In this document: positions 51,319 to 59,295 of the stretch, in pieces | Layout of the letters: each line of letters starts with the position of its first letter | Position numbering within the stretch: position 1 is the stretch's first letter | From: Roseibium suaedae | GTDB taxonomy: Bacteria > Pseudomonadota > Alphaproteobacteria > Rhizobiales > Stappiaceae | DNA length: 64,000 bases | Reading direction: 5' to 3' | NCBI RefSeq assembly: GCF_900142725.1 | Contig: NZ_FRBW01000005.1 | Span: forward strand, 1-64,000 | Notes under the pieces: generated by a model | Told to the model about the DNA's origin: nothing | Seen by the model: only the letters and a program-made list of their open reading frames with translations | The model's database searches: none | Position numbers and translations under genes: made by a program

Positions 51319-51341
51319 CAGGGGAGAAGAACTCTCCCCTG
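51319..51341 (-). promoter_or_regulatory. Hairpin between sugar-binding protein and permease genes
   Basis: CAGGGGAGA (51319-51327) pairs with TCTCCCCTG (51333-51341) across a 5-nt loop, 12 bp after the binding-protein stop codon. Likely favours excess binding protein over permeases. Confidence 0.6.
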
Positions 51342-51352
51342 CCCTGTTGCGG

Positions 51353-52621
51353 TCACTGGATCGCAGAGCGGGCCTGAGCCTCGATGGCCGCCAGTGCATC
51401 GTCAACCGAACCGCCCTTGCCGAGAGGTGGCAACTGGGAGGCCACGGCTGCATCGACCTCATTGGTGAAGATGCCGTAGTTGAGGGACGGAACCATGGCG
51501 AGCCAGTCGGCGAAGTTCTGCCAGATCTTCTCACCGCCGAAGAAGGGGTCGGCGACTGCATAAGCCGGACCATTGCGGGCTTCCATAAGCGAGCCGACCG
51601 CGCCCTGACCGGTGAGGATCTTCTGGTAGAAGTCCACGTCCTTGCCGTAGATCTCATTGAGGAAATCGACCGCTTCCGACTTCACGTCGGAACTGGACAG
51701 AACGTACCAGCTCGATCCGCCGAGGTTCGAGGCAGCGACCGCGCCGGGAATGTCCAGCGTCGGGATCGGAGCGACGCCCCACTTGTTTTCCTGGTCCAGA
51801 GTTGCCTTCACCGTGCCGGTGATCCAGACGCCAGTAATGACCGAGGCAACATCGCCGGAGGTGAAGGTGCCGACCCAGTTCGACCAGCCGGCCGCCGGCT
51901 TGGCGATGCCCGACTGCAGGATCTTGGCTTCCGTTTCCAGCGCCGCCTTCAAGGCCGCATTGCCGGAAATGTTGAGATCACCATCCTCGGTGAAATACCA
52001 CTCGCCACCGGACTGCATCATGATACGGATCATGCCCGCATCGTTCGGATCAAGGCCCAGCATGTGATGGCCGGTTTTCTCCAGAACGGTCTTGCCGATC
52101 TCGATGTAGCGGTCCCAGGTCAGGTTCTGCATGTCCGCAGGGGTGAAACCAGCCGCCTCGATATAGTCCTTGCGATAATAGAGGCCGGTCACACCGGAAT
52201 CGAAGGGCATGGAATAGGTCTCGCCCTCAACGGTGGCGAGCGCGACTTTGTAGGGCGCAAACTTGGAATAATCGACCGTGCCGGTCATCGGTTCGAAGGA
52301 CCCAGGGAAGGATTGCAGGTATTTCTGCGCGCCGTAATCCTCGATCAGGACAATATCCGGCAGGCTGTCAGTCACACCCGAGACCAGACCAGTCTGAAGC
52401 TTGGCCTCCACATCAGCCTTGGCGAAATCGACCACATTGAAAGTCACATCCGGATGGGTCTTGGCGTAGATCGCACCGGCTTCCTTCATGATCGCGACGT
52501 TGAAATTAGGGTCCCAGCACCAGATGGTGATTTCCTTGGCCTGGGCGGCCGTCATTGCAAAGAGACTGGCGGACCCCAGTGCAATCGCAGCCAGCGCACG
52601 CGGCAAAATCGCTTTCTTCAT
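51353..52621 (-). CDS. Extracellular sugar-binding protein (CUT1 family)
   Basis: A 422-aa periplasmic protein with signal peptide MKKAILPRALAAIALGSASLFAMTAAQA cut before KEITIWCWDPN. Family-1 solute-binding features are the repeated lobes VVDFAKADVEAKLQTG, YSMPFDSGVTGLYYRKDYIEAAGFTPADM and SSWYVLSSSDVKSEAVDFL. The frame opens at 52729; ATG 52621 with GGGAGGAACG immediately upstream is the start. First structural gene of the sugar operon, following the LacI gene with an operator at 52697-52712. The ligand is probably an alpha- or beta-galactoside, judging by the enzymes in the operon. Confidence 0.9.
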   Translation of the reverse strand: MKKAILPRALAAIALGSASLFAMTAAQAKEITIWCWDPNFNVAIMKEAGAIYAKTHPDVTFNVVDFAKADVEAKLQTGLVSGVTDSLPDIVLIEDYGAQKYLQSFPGSFEPMTGTVDYSKFAPYKVALATVEGETYSMPFDSGVTGLYYRKDYIEAAGFTPADMQNLTWDRYIEIGKTVLEKTGHHMLGLDPNDAGMIRIMMQSGGEWYFTEDGDLNISGNAALKAALETEAKILQSGIAKPAAGWSNWVGTFTSGDVASVITGVWITGTVKATLDQENKWGVAPIPTLDIPGAVAASNLGGSSWYVLSSSDVKSEAVDFLNEIYGKDVDFYQKILTGQGAVGSLMEARNGPAYAVADPFFGGEKIWQNFADWLAMVPSLNYGIFTNEVDAAVASQLPPLGKGGSVDDALAAIEAQARSAIQ

Positions 52622-52696
52622 TCGTTCCTCCCACGGAGTGGATGCGGAGCTCCCTCTCCGCAACGAGGAGTTAAGCTGAAAGCGAAATGGACTGCA

Positions 52697-52712
52697 AGTA
52701 AAGTTTACTAAA
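52697..52712 (-). promoter_or_regulatory. Probable LacI-family operator upstream of the sugar operon
   Basis: On the reverse strand TTTAGTAAACTTTACT, containing the perfect odd palindrome AGTAAA-C-TTTACT. It matches 13 of 16 positions of the site at 53852-53867 before the LacI gene. Confidence 0.62.
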
Positions 52713-52715
52713 AAT

Positions 52716-53798
52716 TTATTGCGCCGCAACGAGCGTCTTCAGCTCAGGCACGCGGCTGCTTTGACGCCAGATCATCCGGGTAGGGATGATCACCTTCTTG
52801 TTGAAGTCCCTGCCCGCGATCTGCTCCAGCAACAGATCGACCGCAGCTTCGCCGACATGCTCGCCAGCAATGCGCACAGTCGAAAGCGGTGGGTTCAAAA
52901 ACTGTGCGACGGGAATGTCGTTGAAGGAAACGATGGCGATGTCTTCGGGGATAGACAAGCCCGCCTCCTGAATGGCGCGATAGGCCCCGATCGCCATGTT
53001 GTCGTTGGCGGTCAGGATCACATCAGGCCTGGCGGCGGCCGCAAGTAGCTGCTGCGCCAGCATGTAGCCGGTTTCAAGCCGCAGGTTCTGGCCGCTGTCG
53101 CAGATATTGCCGAGAACCAGCAGGTTCTCGTCGAACCGGCCTTTCTCGCGGCACCAGTCGATATAGGAGCGGCACCGCTGCTCTCCGTGTGGCTCCGAAT
53201 GGCCGTCAATGTTTTCGAAGCTGCCGATAAAACCGATGCGCTGGTAGCCAAGGCTGTCCAGTTCATCAAGCAGAGCGCGGGTTGCGGATCCAAGGTCGCA
53301 GAACACGCAATCGATATCGTCGCGCCGGGGATTGAAATCGGCAAAGACCAGATGGCGGCTGTTCGCCTTCAGCCAGGCGACTTCCCTGGCAGAATGTTTG
53401 CCGACGACGATGACACAGGCTGCCTCCTGAAGAAGATCCGGGGCCGGAAATTCATCAGAGTGATAGACCTTGACGATTTCCGTCTTCAGATCCCGGCAAC
53501 GGTTCTCGATACCGAGCCGGACGCCGATGTAATAGGGATCGCTCAGTTCTTCCGAAGGCTGAAGGAAATGCACCAATGCGAGCCGCGGCAACCGGTCATC
53601 GGCAGAATTTCCAACTGTTCCCCGTTTCGCACCCCGGTTCCGGTTCCGAGGGGTTTCGTAATTCAGAGCTTCGGCGGTCTCGATGATCGCTTCCCGCTTG
53701 GCCGCTGAAATCGATAGCGCTGGATCATAATTCAGGACGCGGGAAACAGTTGCTGACGATACGCCGACAGCCTTGGCGATTTGCTTGATGGTGACCAT
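52716..53798 (-). CDS. LacI-family transcriptional regulator
   Basis: A 360-aa repressor with the LacI helix-turn-helix MVTIKQIAKAVGVSSATVSRVLNYDP, hinge region and a periplasmic-binding-like effector domain (RIGFIGSFENIDGHSEPHGEQR, DVILTANDNMAIGAYRAIQEAGLSIPEDIAIVSFNDIPVAQFLNPPLSTVRI). It lies directly upstream of the sugar operon in the same direction, and nearly identical palindromes precede both its own gene and the binding-protein gene, implying autoregulation and control by a galactoside. A short insertion (RNRNRGAKRGTVGNSADD) separates the two domains. Confidence 0.92.
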   Translation of the reverse strand: MVTIKQIAKAVGVSSATVSRVLNYDPALSISAAKREAIIETAEALNYETPRNRNRGAKRGTVGNSADDRLPRLALVHFLQPSEELSDPYYIGVRLGIENRCRDLKTEIVKVYHSDEFPAPDLLQEAACVIVVGKHSAREVAWLKANSRHLVFADFNPRRDDIDCVFCDLGSATRALLDELDSLGYQRIGFIGSFENIDGHSEPHGEQRCRSYIDWCREKGRFDENLLVLGNICDSGQNLRLETGYMLAQQLLAAAARPDVILTANDNMAIGAYRAIQEAGLSIPEDIAIVSFNDIPVAQFLNPPLSTVRIAGEHVGEAAVDLLLEQIAGRDFNKKVIIPTRMIWRQSSRVPELKTLVAAQ

Positions 53799-53851
53799 GG
53801 ATCGTCATTTCCCACGAGCAACGACCGGATAGTGCCCATTGCGCGCCATAG

Positions 53852-53867
53852 TTTAGTAAATTTTAGC
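53852..53867 (-). promoter_or_regulatory. Probable LacI-family operator upstream of the LacI gene
   Basis: TTTAGTAAATTTTAGC on the forward strand, 54-69 bp before the LacI start. It matches the operator at 52697-52712 at 13 of 16 positions but is a less perfect palindrome. Confidence 0.55.
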
Positions 53868-54029
53868 AGCGATTTTCATTCAAGGAATAGCTCAATTCCC
53901 CGAAGAGTCAAAACGGGAGCATTTGCGCAGCGGTCACCCAATCTCACGCGGCATAAGCAGTAACCTCGTCAGATCGCATGAACGCGGCCGCATGACTCAG
54001 GGTGCACGTGCCAATAAGCGCGTTCACGA

Positions 54030-54845
54030 TCAAAGCTCAGATCCGGCAAGGTCGAGAAGATAGCCCAGTGGAGCCGGTCGAGCGTCGACAATCAGACTGG
54101 ATTTGTCGGGGTGGCGCACGGCCAAAGCCATCAGGTAGTCCGGCCCGGGCCGGTAGCGCTCAAAGTGCCAGTTGGCAGGCCTATCCGCCAGACTGTCCCG
54201 GAAGCTGATTTCATGGGTTTCCAAATCGAAGGCAAAGGCGTCCAGCGGTTGAGACAGGCCCTTCCCGATGGCTTTCACATAGGCTTCCTTGAGGGTCCAG
54301 AAGCCGAGGAAAAGATCGAGTTTCTCCGCACCCGCCGCAGCTTCGACCCTCAATCGCTCACTTTCAGCGAACATCCGCCTGGCGAGTTGATCCGCTGGCG
54401 CATTCCGCTGCCGCCACTCAACGTCGACGCCTATATCGTGCTCTTGCGACAGCGCAACGGCTGCCAGCCCGCGCGTATGGGAAATGTTGACCCGGTACCG
54501 GGGCTGCCCCGGCGAACAAACGAGTTCAGGCTTGCCGTGATCTTCGACGCTGAATCGCCAACTCAGAGGCGATCCCCCGAGACAATAGCTTAGCAGGCCC
54601 CGGCAGGCTGCATGTGCGGCAACATAAACCAGCCTGTCCCGGTCAAAATGAAACCGCTCTGATCTTTCACGTTCTTCCTCAATCAAGAGGCTATCAAGCT
54701 TCCCCCAATCCATGTCCTGGATTTCATCTAGCGACAGCCACCACACCGCAACGCGATTGGAGGAAAGGAGCTGCTGGCCGTCAGCGACGGGGCCATCCAA
54801 CAAGAAACCTTCAGTGTCCGGATTGCCCATCTGGGTCTTATGCAT
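54030..54845 (-). CDS. 4'-phosphopantetheinyl transferase (Sfp type)
   Basis: A 271-aa enzyme that transfers phosphopantetheine from CoA to carrier-protein serines. The Mg2+/CoA motifs are GVDVEWRQ (about residue 145) and FWTLKEAYVKAIGKGLSQPLD (about 190); NISHTRGLAAVAL is the conserved His block. The size is normal for Sfp-type enzymes acting on polyketide or non-ribosomal peptide synthases. The frame opens at 54872; ATG 54845 has GGAGG upstream. It is divergent from a stub of an acyltransferase-domain gene, which suggests it once served a synthase cluster there. Confidence 0.88.
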   Translation of the reverse strand: MHKTQMGNPDTEGFLLDGPVADGQQLLSSNRVAVWWLSLDEIQDMDWGKLDSLLIEEERERSERFHFDRDRLVYVAAHAACRGLLSYCLGGSPLSWRFSVEDHGKPELVCSPGQPRYRVNISHTRGLAAVALSQEHDIGVDVEWRQRNAPADQLARRMFAESERLRVEAAAGAEKLDLFLGFWTLKEAYVKAIGKGLSQPLDAFAFDLETHEISFRDSLADRPANWHFERYRPGPDYLMALAVRHPDKSSLIVDARPAPLGYLLDLAGSEL

Positions 54846-54984
54846 GGCTTTCAATTCCTCCGCCCTGCCCATCGCCTTCTGCTTTGCCGGACAAGGCTCG
54901 CAGTACTATCACATGGCTGCGGATGCTCAATTGTATCCTCGCCGAGCCGGAGAAAGACGGACAAGGTCATCGCGGAGCACCTAA
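54844..54984 (+). pseudogene. Stub of an acyltransferase (FabD/AT-domain) gene
   Basis: From ATG 54844 the frame reads MAFNSSALPIAFCFAGQGSQ YYHMA, in which the AFxFxGQGSQYxxM pattern is the N-terminal signature of malonyl-CoA acyltransferase domains of polyketide and fatty-acid synthases. After about 28 residues the sequence becomes Arg/Ser-rich and stops at 54984, without the GHSxGE nucleophile or the rest of the domain. The stub abuts the end of the AAA+ regulator gene (stop at 54981), so a deletion probably removed the remainder. Confidence 0.65.
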
Positions 54985-56837
54985 TCCGCGCACCATTCCT
55001 GGTCTTTAATCTGCAGCTTCTCAATCCGAGAATAAACCGTGGTGGGCTTCATATCCAAAAGAGCCGCGGCGCCCTCCTTCCCCGCGACCCGCCCTCCGGT
55101 TTCGCGCAGAGCCGCAACAAGGTTGGCCCGAACTTCCTGCTGCATTTCCTTCTCCGTTCGCACCGTTCGGAGATGAGTTTCCGCTTTCTGACCGGCCTGA
55201 CCGAGCTCCACTATGAGCTTCCCACCAGTGGAAACGATGGCCGCCCGTTCGATGACATTTCGCAATTCCCGGACATTTCCCGGCCAGTGATAATCCATCA
55301 GCGTTTGCATCGTGCGCTCCGTCACGATCGGCAGCTTCCGGTTCAACCTTTCGCACATAATTTCCAGAATCCGGGCTGTCAGCTCGGGGATATCCTCCCG
55401 GCGGTCGCGCAAGGGAATGCAATGAATGGGAAAGACGCTGAGCAACAGATAAAGGTCTTCGCGAAATCGGCCAAGGGCAACTTCCTGCTCCACATTTTTA
55501 GCTGAAGACGCGATGACGCGTATATTGAGATTGCGAAAACGGGCATCGTTCACCCGTTTGAACTTCTTGTCCTGAAGAACCCTCAGCAATTCACCCTGGA
55601 GGTCTAGAGGTAGGTCGCAAATGTCTTCCAGATAGAGCGTTCCGCCGTTTGCCAGCTCGAGTGCACCTGAGGTATCCGGCCCGGAGTGCTCTCCTGTACC
55701 GACATGCCCGAAGAGCTCCATTTCCATGGCCCGGCGGCTAATCGATCCGCATCGAAACTGGATCAGCGGCCGGCGTTTGCGGCTACTTTCTTTGTGAATG
55801 GAATTTGCGACGATGGCCTTGCCGGCCCCGATCTCGCCGGTAATGAAGACCGGAGCGTCAGTCGGCGCAACCAGCTTGATCTTCGCGTGGGTCTGACGAA
55901 TGGCAGGAGAATGACCGATGACGTCGTGATGTGCGCGTTCATTGGTAATAGCCTCCTGAAGATAGGCATTTTCCTTCTCCAGCCGGTCGCGAAGCTCTGC
56001 GACTTCGGCCAACGCCTCACGAAGTTTCTTGTCGTTCAGCTTGCGCTCGGTCACATCCCGGAAAATCACGACCGCTCCGGCAAGCACATTACGGTCGTAG
56101 ATCGGGGTCGAGATATATTCGACCTGGATCGGCCTGCCGTCCTTGCGCCAGAAAACCTCATCCTCCACCCGGTTGACCTTTTCGGACCTGAAGGCCTGGT
56201 AGATCGGGCAATCATGCGCCTTGTAGACGCTTCCATCCTGGTGGTGATGATGGATGATGTTATGGATCGGCTTTCCGAGAAGATCCTCGGTGTCCCAGCC
56301 AAGCATCTCCTGGGCAGCCCGATTGACAAAAGTCGTCTGCCCCTTTGTGTTCACACCATAAATGCCTTCACCGGCAGCATTGAGAATAAGCTGGTTCTGG
56401 TGCTCCAGTTCCGAGAAGAACTCCTGCGCCCGGCGCCAGCCCATAAGACCTTCGCGATGAAGTTTTTCCGTGTCGGTGACACGCTCATGCCATCGAAATT
56501 CTTCCAGGTCTATCAGTAGCAACAAGATCCGGTTTGGGCTGTCATCCAGTTGGCAGGCGCGCATTTCCACATTCAGCCGGTCACCGTCGCCCACTATGAG
56601 CTGAACAGCGCGGGTCCATGCCTGGCGCCGGTAAATAACCTCGTCCAGGAAAACGATGAACGCAGCGAGATCCTTGTAAATAAAACCCGAGAAGCGTTGC
56701 CCTGGCTGGGCATCTGGTCCGAGCAGTTCTTGCGCCTTGGTGTTGGCATGAAGGATCTCATCCGCTGCAGCATCAATCACGATGGCCGCCGATGGCAGAC
56801 GATTGAGCATCGCCTCATTGGAAAAAAGGACAATCAT
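54981..56837 (-). CDS. PAS/AAA+ regulator with degenerate sigma-54 interaction motifs
   Basis: A 618-aa regulator: an N-terminal PAS-like region (10-120), a second PAS domain (about 150-265, GIYGVNTKGQTTFVNRAAQEMLG, CPIYQAF), a coiled coil, an AAA+ domain of NtrC type (about 310-530) and a C-terminal Fis-like HTH (GRVAGKEGAAALLDMKPTTVYSRIEKLQI). Key AAA+ motifs are altered: Walker A is GEIGAGKAIVA, the GAFTGA loop is replaced by GTGEHSG, and Walker B is LYLEDI instead of LFLDEI. Loss of GAFTGA argues against sigma-54 activation, as in TyrR-like members. The ATG at 56837 is preferred; upstream frame extends from a TTG at 56888. It is divergent from the cyanate operon, which it may control. Confidence 0.87.
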   Translation of the reverse strand: MIVLFSNEAMLNRLPSAAIVIDAAADEILHANTKAQELLGPDAQPGQRFSGFIYKDLAAFIVFLDEVIYRRQAWTRAVQLIVGDGDRLNVEMRACQLDDSPNRILLLLIDLEEFRWHERVTDTEKLHREGLMGWRRAQEFFSELEHQNQLILNAAGEGIYGVNTKGQTTFVNRAAQEMLGWDTEDLLGKPIHNIIHHHHQDGSVYKAHDCPIYQAFRSEKVNRVEDEVFWRKDGRPIQVEYISTPIYDRNVLAGAVVIFRDVTERKLNDKKLREALAEVAELRDRLEKENAYLQEAITNERAHHDVIGHSPAIRQTHAKIKLVAPTDAPVFITGEIGAGKAIVANSIHKESSRKRRPLIQFRCGSISRRAMEMELFGHVGTGEHSGPDTSGALELANGGTLYLEDICDLPLDLQGELLRVLQDKKFKRVNDARFRNLNIRVIASSAKNVEQEVALGRFREDLYLLLSVFPIHCIPLRDRREDIPELTARILEIMCERLNRKLPIVTERTMQTLMDYHWPGNVRELRNVIERAAIVSTGGKLIVELGQAGQKAETHLRTVRTEKEMQQEVRANLVAALRETGGRVAGKEGAAALLDMKPTTVYSRIEKLQIKDQEWCAD

Positions 56838-56891
56838 CGAACCGGCTCTTCTCCTGAAATGGCATTGCTCCAAATTCCTATGGGTCAAGAA

Positions 56892-56905
56892 TACGAAATC
56901 TCGTA
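56892..56905. promoter_or_regulatory. Inverted repeat TACGA-N4-TCGTA between regulator and cyanate operon
   Basis: A 14-bp interrupted palindrome in the AT-rich 232-bp intergenic region, 55 bp upstream of the regulator start and about 165 bp from the cyanate operon start. A second imperfect repeat, AAGAAATGTCTTTTCTT, lies near 56970-56990. I found no TGGCAC-N5-TTGC sigma-54 promoter. Confidence 0.45.
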
Positions 56906-57069
56906 AAATATGAAATAGCGTAACTTGTTCTCAATTTGAAATTTAATAAGACATTGAATTATAAAGACTAAAAAAGAAATGTCTTTTCTTAGGCATGCTC
57001 AATATCTAAGCTTCAGGTCGGCTACCCTTGGTGCAGATTTAAATTCGGCAGCAATGCAGGGGGACCTCA

Positions 57070-58446
57070 ATGACCAAAAGTCTCGGAAATCCATTCTCGC
57101 ACAAGACAGATCTGCGCCATGGCTCGGGATGCCGTTGCGTGTCTTGTTCCACCCAAGGCTTCAAGGCGGATGATGCGCCTCTGATGTCGTCGGACGACAT
57201 GATGGAACGGGCCGTCGAAAATGCGATCGTCAGGTCAATGTTCGGCCAGAATGACCTGTCCCGCCGGTCCTTCATGGGACTGGTTGGCGGCAGCACCTTT
57301 GCAGCAGCCCTGGCCTCGGTATTTCCGATCGACAAGGCCAAGGCAGCTATCCTGGATACACTTGGCAAGCCGGAAAAGACCGATCTGAGCATCGGCTTCG
57401 TTCCGATCACCTGTGCGACGCCAATCATCATGGCTCAGCCCATGGGCTTTTATGAAAAGCATGGACTGAACGCCCAGGTGATCAAGACCGCCGGCTGGGC
57501 CGTGGCGCGCGACAAGTCTCTGGCGGGGGAATATGACGCCTCGCACATGCTGACGCCCATGCCTCTGGCGATGACCCTTGGCGCAGGCAGTGTTGCCACG
57601 CCCTACATCATGCCGGCGGTAGAGAACATCAACGGGCAGGCCATCGTCCTGTCGAACCAGCATCTCGACAAGCGCGATCCGAAGGACTGGAAAGGCTTCA
57701 CCTTCGGCGTCCCCTTCGAATACTCGATGCACAACTTCCTTCTGCGGTACTACGTTGCCGAATACGGCCTCGATCCCGACACCGACATTCAGATCCGCGT
57801 GGTTCCGCCCCCGGAAATGGTCGCGAACCTGCGTGCGGGCAATCTGGACGGCTATCTCTCGCCAGATCCGTTCAACCAGCGTGCGGTCTGGGAAGGGATC
57901 GGCTTCATTCACACACTGACGAAGAACATCTGGGAAGGCCATCCATGCTGTGCCTTCGCCTGCCCGCTGTCCTTTGCCCAACAGCTTCCGAACACTTATG
58001 GCGCCCTGCTGAAGTCGATTGTCGATGCCACCCAGTACGCCCGCAATCCGGAAAACCGCAAGGAAATCTCCGAAGCCATCGCGCCGGCCAATTATTTGAA
58101 CCAGCCGGTTCCCGTCGTCGAACAAGTTCTCACCGGGACCTTTGCAGATGGCCTGGGTGAAGTTCAGAAGATCCCGGACCGGATCGATTTCGATCCCTTC
58201 CCCTGGCACTCCATGGGCGTATGGATCCTCACCCAGATGAAACGCTGGGGCTATATCGAGGGCGATGTCGACTACAAGAAGGTCGCCGAAGAGGTTTATC
58301 TTGCCGCAGATTGCAAGAAGATCATGGAAGACCTCGGCTATTCGGCCCCTGATGTCACCTATGAGAGTTACACGATCATGGGCAAGACATTCGACCCGGC
58401 AGAACCGCAAGCCTATGTCGACAGCTTCGCGATCAAACGGGGCTGA
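57070..58446 (+). CDS. cynA: Cyanate ABC transporter substrate-binding protein (NrtA/CmpA family)
   Basis: A 458-aa protein of the nitrate/cyanate/bicarbonate-binding family: IGFVPITCATPIIMAQPMGFYEKHGLNAQVIKTAGWAVARDKSL, FTFGVPFEYSMHNFLLRYYVAEYGLDPDTDIQI, NLRAGNLDGYLSPDPFNQRAV and HPCCAFACPLSFA. About 80 extra N-terminal residues, including a Cys-rich GSGCRCVSCS segment, precede a Tat-type motif SRRSFMGLVGGSTFAAALAS. The GGGGGA ribosome site is 6 bases before ATG 57070. It heads a four-gene operon ending in cyanase, which identifies the likely substrate. The unusual start makes it unclear where export processing occurs. Confidence 0.85.
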   Translation: MTKSLGNPFSHKTDLRHGSGCRCVSCSTQGFKADDAPLMSSDDMMERAVENAIVRSMFGQNDLSRRSFMGLVGGSTFAAALASVFPIDKAKAAILDTLGKPEKTDLSIGFVPITCATPIIMAQPMGFYEKHGLNAQVIKTAGWAVARDKSLAGEYDASHMLTPMPLAMTLGAGSVATPYIMPAVENINGQAIVLSNQHLDKRDPKDWKGFTFGVPFEYSMHNFLLRYYVAEYGLDPDTDIQIRVVPPPEMVANLRAGNLDGYLSPDPFNQRAVWEGIGFIHTLTKNIWEGHPCCAFACPLSFAQQLPNTYGALLKSIVDATQYARNPENRKEISEAIAPANYLNQPVPVVEQVLTGTFADGLGEVQKIPDRIDFDPFPWHSMGVWILTQMKRWGYIEGDVDYKKVAEEVYLAADCKKIMEDLGYSAPDVTYESYTIMGKTFDPAEPQAYVDSFAIKRG

Positions 58447-58451
58447 GCACA

Positions 58452-59285
58452 ATGCAGCAGCTTTCGACGAACCAGCGCGCGCTTGTTTTGTCCTTCCTTT
58501 TGCTGGTGGGCGGCCTCTTCCTCTGGGAGGCCGCGATCCCGGCGCAGAAGGCCGCATCCGAGCTGACGGAATATGAAAAACTGACAGGTGCCGGAGCACC
58601 CAAGGCAGGTGTTCCACCGCCAAGCCAGGTCCTCGTCAAAGCCTGGGAGCAGTTATCCGATCCGTTCTATGATGCCGGGCCAAACGACAAGGGCATCGGG
58701 ATCCAGGTCGCCTATTCCCTCTACCGGGTACTGACCGGCTATTTTCTTGCGGCACTCATCGCCATACCTGTGGGCTTCCTGATCGGCATGAGCCCGGTCG
58801 CCTACAAGGCCCTGAACCCTTTCATACAGGTTCTGCGGCCAATCTCACCCCTGGCCTGGATGCCCCTGGCCCTGTTCATCATTCAGGATTCGAACGCCTC
58901 GGCGATCTTCGTCATCTTCATCTGCTCCATCTGGCCGATGCTGATCAACACGGCCTTCGGGGTCGCCGGAGTTCGCAAGGACTGGATCAATGTTGCCCGA
59001 ACTCACGAACTCGGGCCAGTCAAGACGGCGCTGACCGTCATCCTGCCGGCGGCCGCACCAACGATTGTGACCGGCATGCGGATCTCGATCGGCATTGCCT
59101 GGCTGGTCATTGTGGCGGCGGAGATGCTCGTAGGGGGAACTGGAATTGGCTACTACGTCTGGAACGAGTGGAACAATCTCGATCTGACCTCCGTGATCTT
59201 TTCGATCCTCGTCATCGGCGTTGTCGGCATGGCGCTGGATGCTGCATTCGGCGCAGTGCAGCGCGCCGTTGCCTACGCCGAATAG
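58452..59285 (+). CDS. cynB: Cyanate ABC transporter permease (NrtB type)
   Basis: A 277-aa permease with about six hydrophobic segments and the NitT/TauT-family features LYRVLTGYFLAALIAIPVGFLIGMS, PISPLAWMPLALFI, VARTHELGPVKTALTVILPAAAPTIVTGMRISIGIAW (EAA loop) and GGTGIGYYVWNEWNNLDL. It lies 5 bp after the binding-protein gene and 10 bp before the ATPase gene. Confidence 0.88.
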   Translation: MQQLSTNQRALVLSFLLLVGGLFLWEAAIPAQKAASELTEYEKLTGAGAPKAGVPPPSQVLVKAWEQLSDPFYDAGPNDKGIGIQVAYSLYRVLTGYFLAALIAIPVGFLIGMSPVAYKALNPFIQVLRPISPLAWMPLALFIIQDSNASAIFVIFICSIWPMLINTAFGVAGVRKDWINVARTHELGPVKTALTVILPAAAPTIVTGMRISIGIAWLVIVAAEMLVGGTGIGYYVWNEWNNLDLTSVIFSILVIGVVGMALDAAFGAVQRAVAYAE

Positions 59286-59295
59286 GAGGTGACAC

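Noticed and set aside
56838..57069. A sigma-54 promoter upstream of the cyanate operon
   Set aside because: No TGGCAC-N5-TTGCA match was found, and the adjacent regulator lacks the GAFTGA loop.
57235..58623. A 462-codon reverse frame across the cyanate-binding protein
   Set aside because: Shadow of the well-supported forward gene, with no motif or ribosome site.
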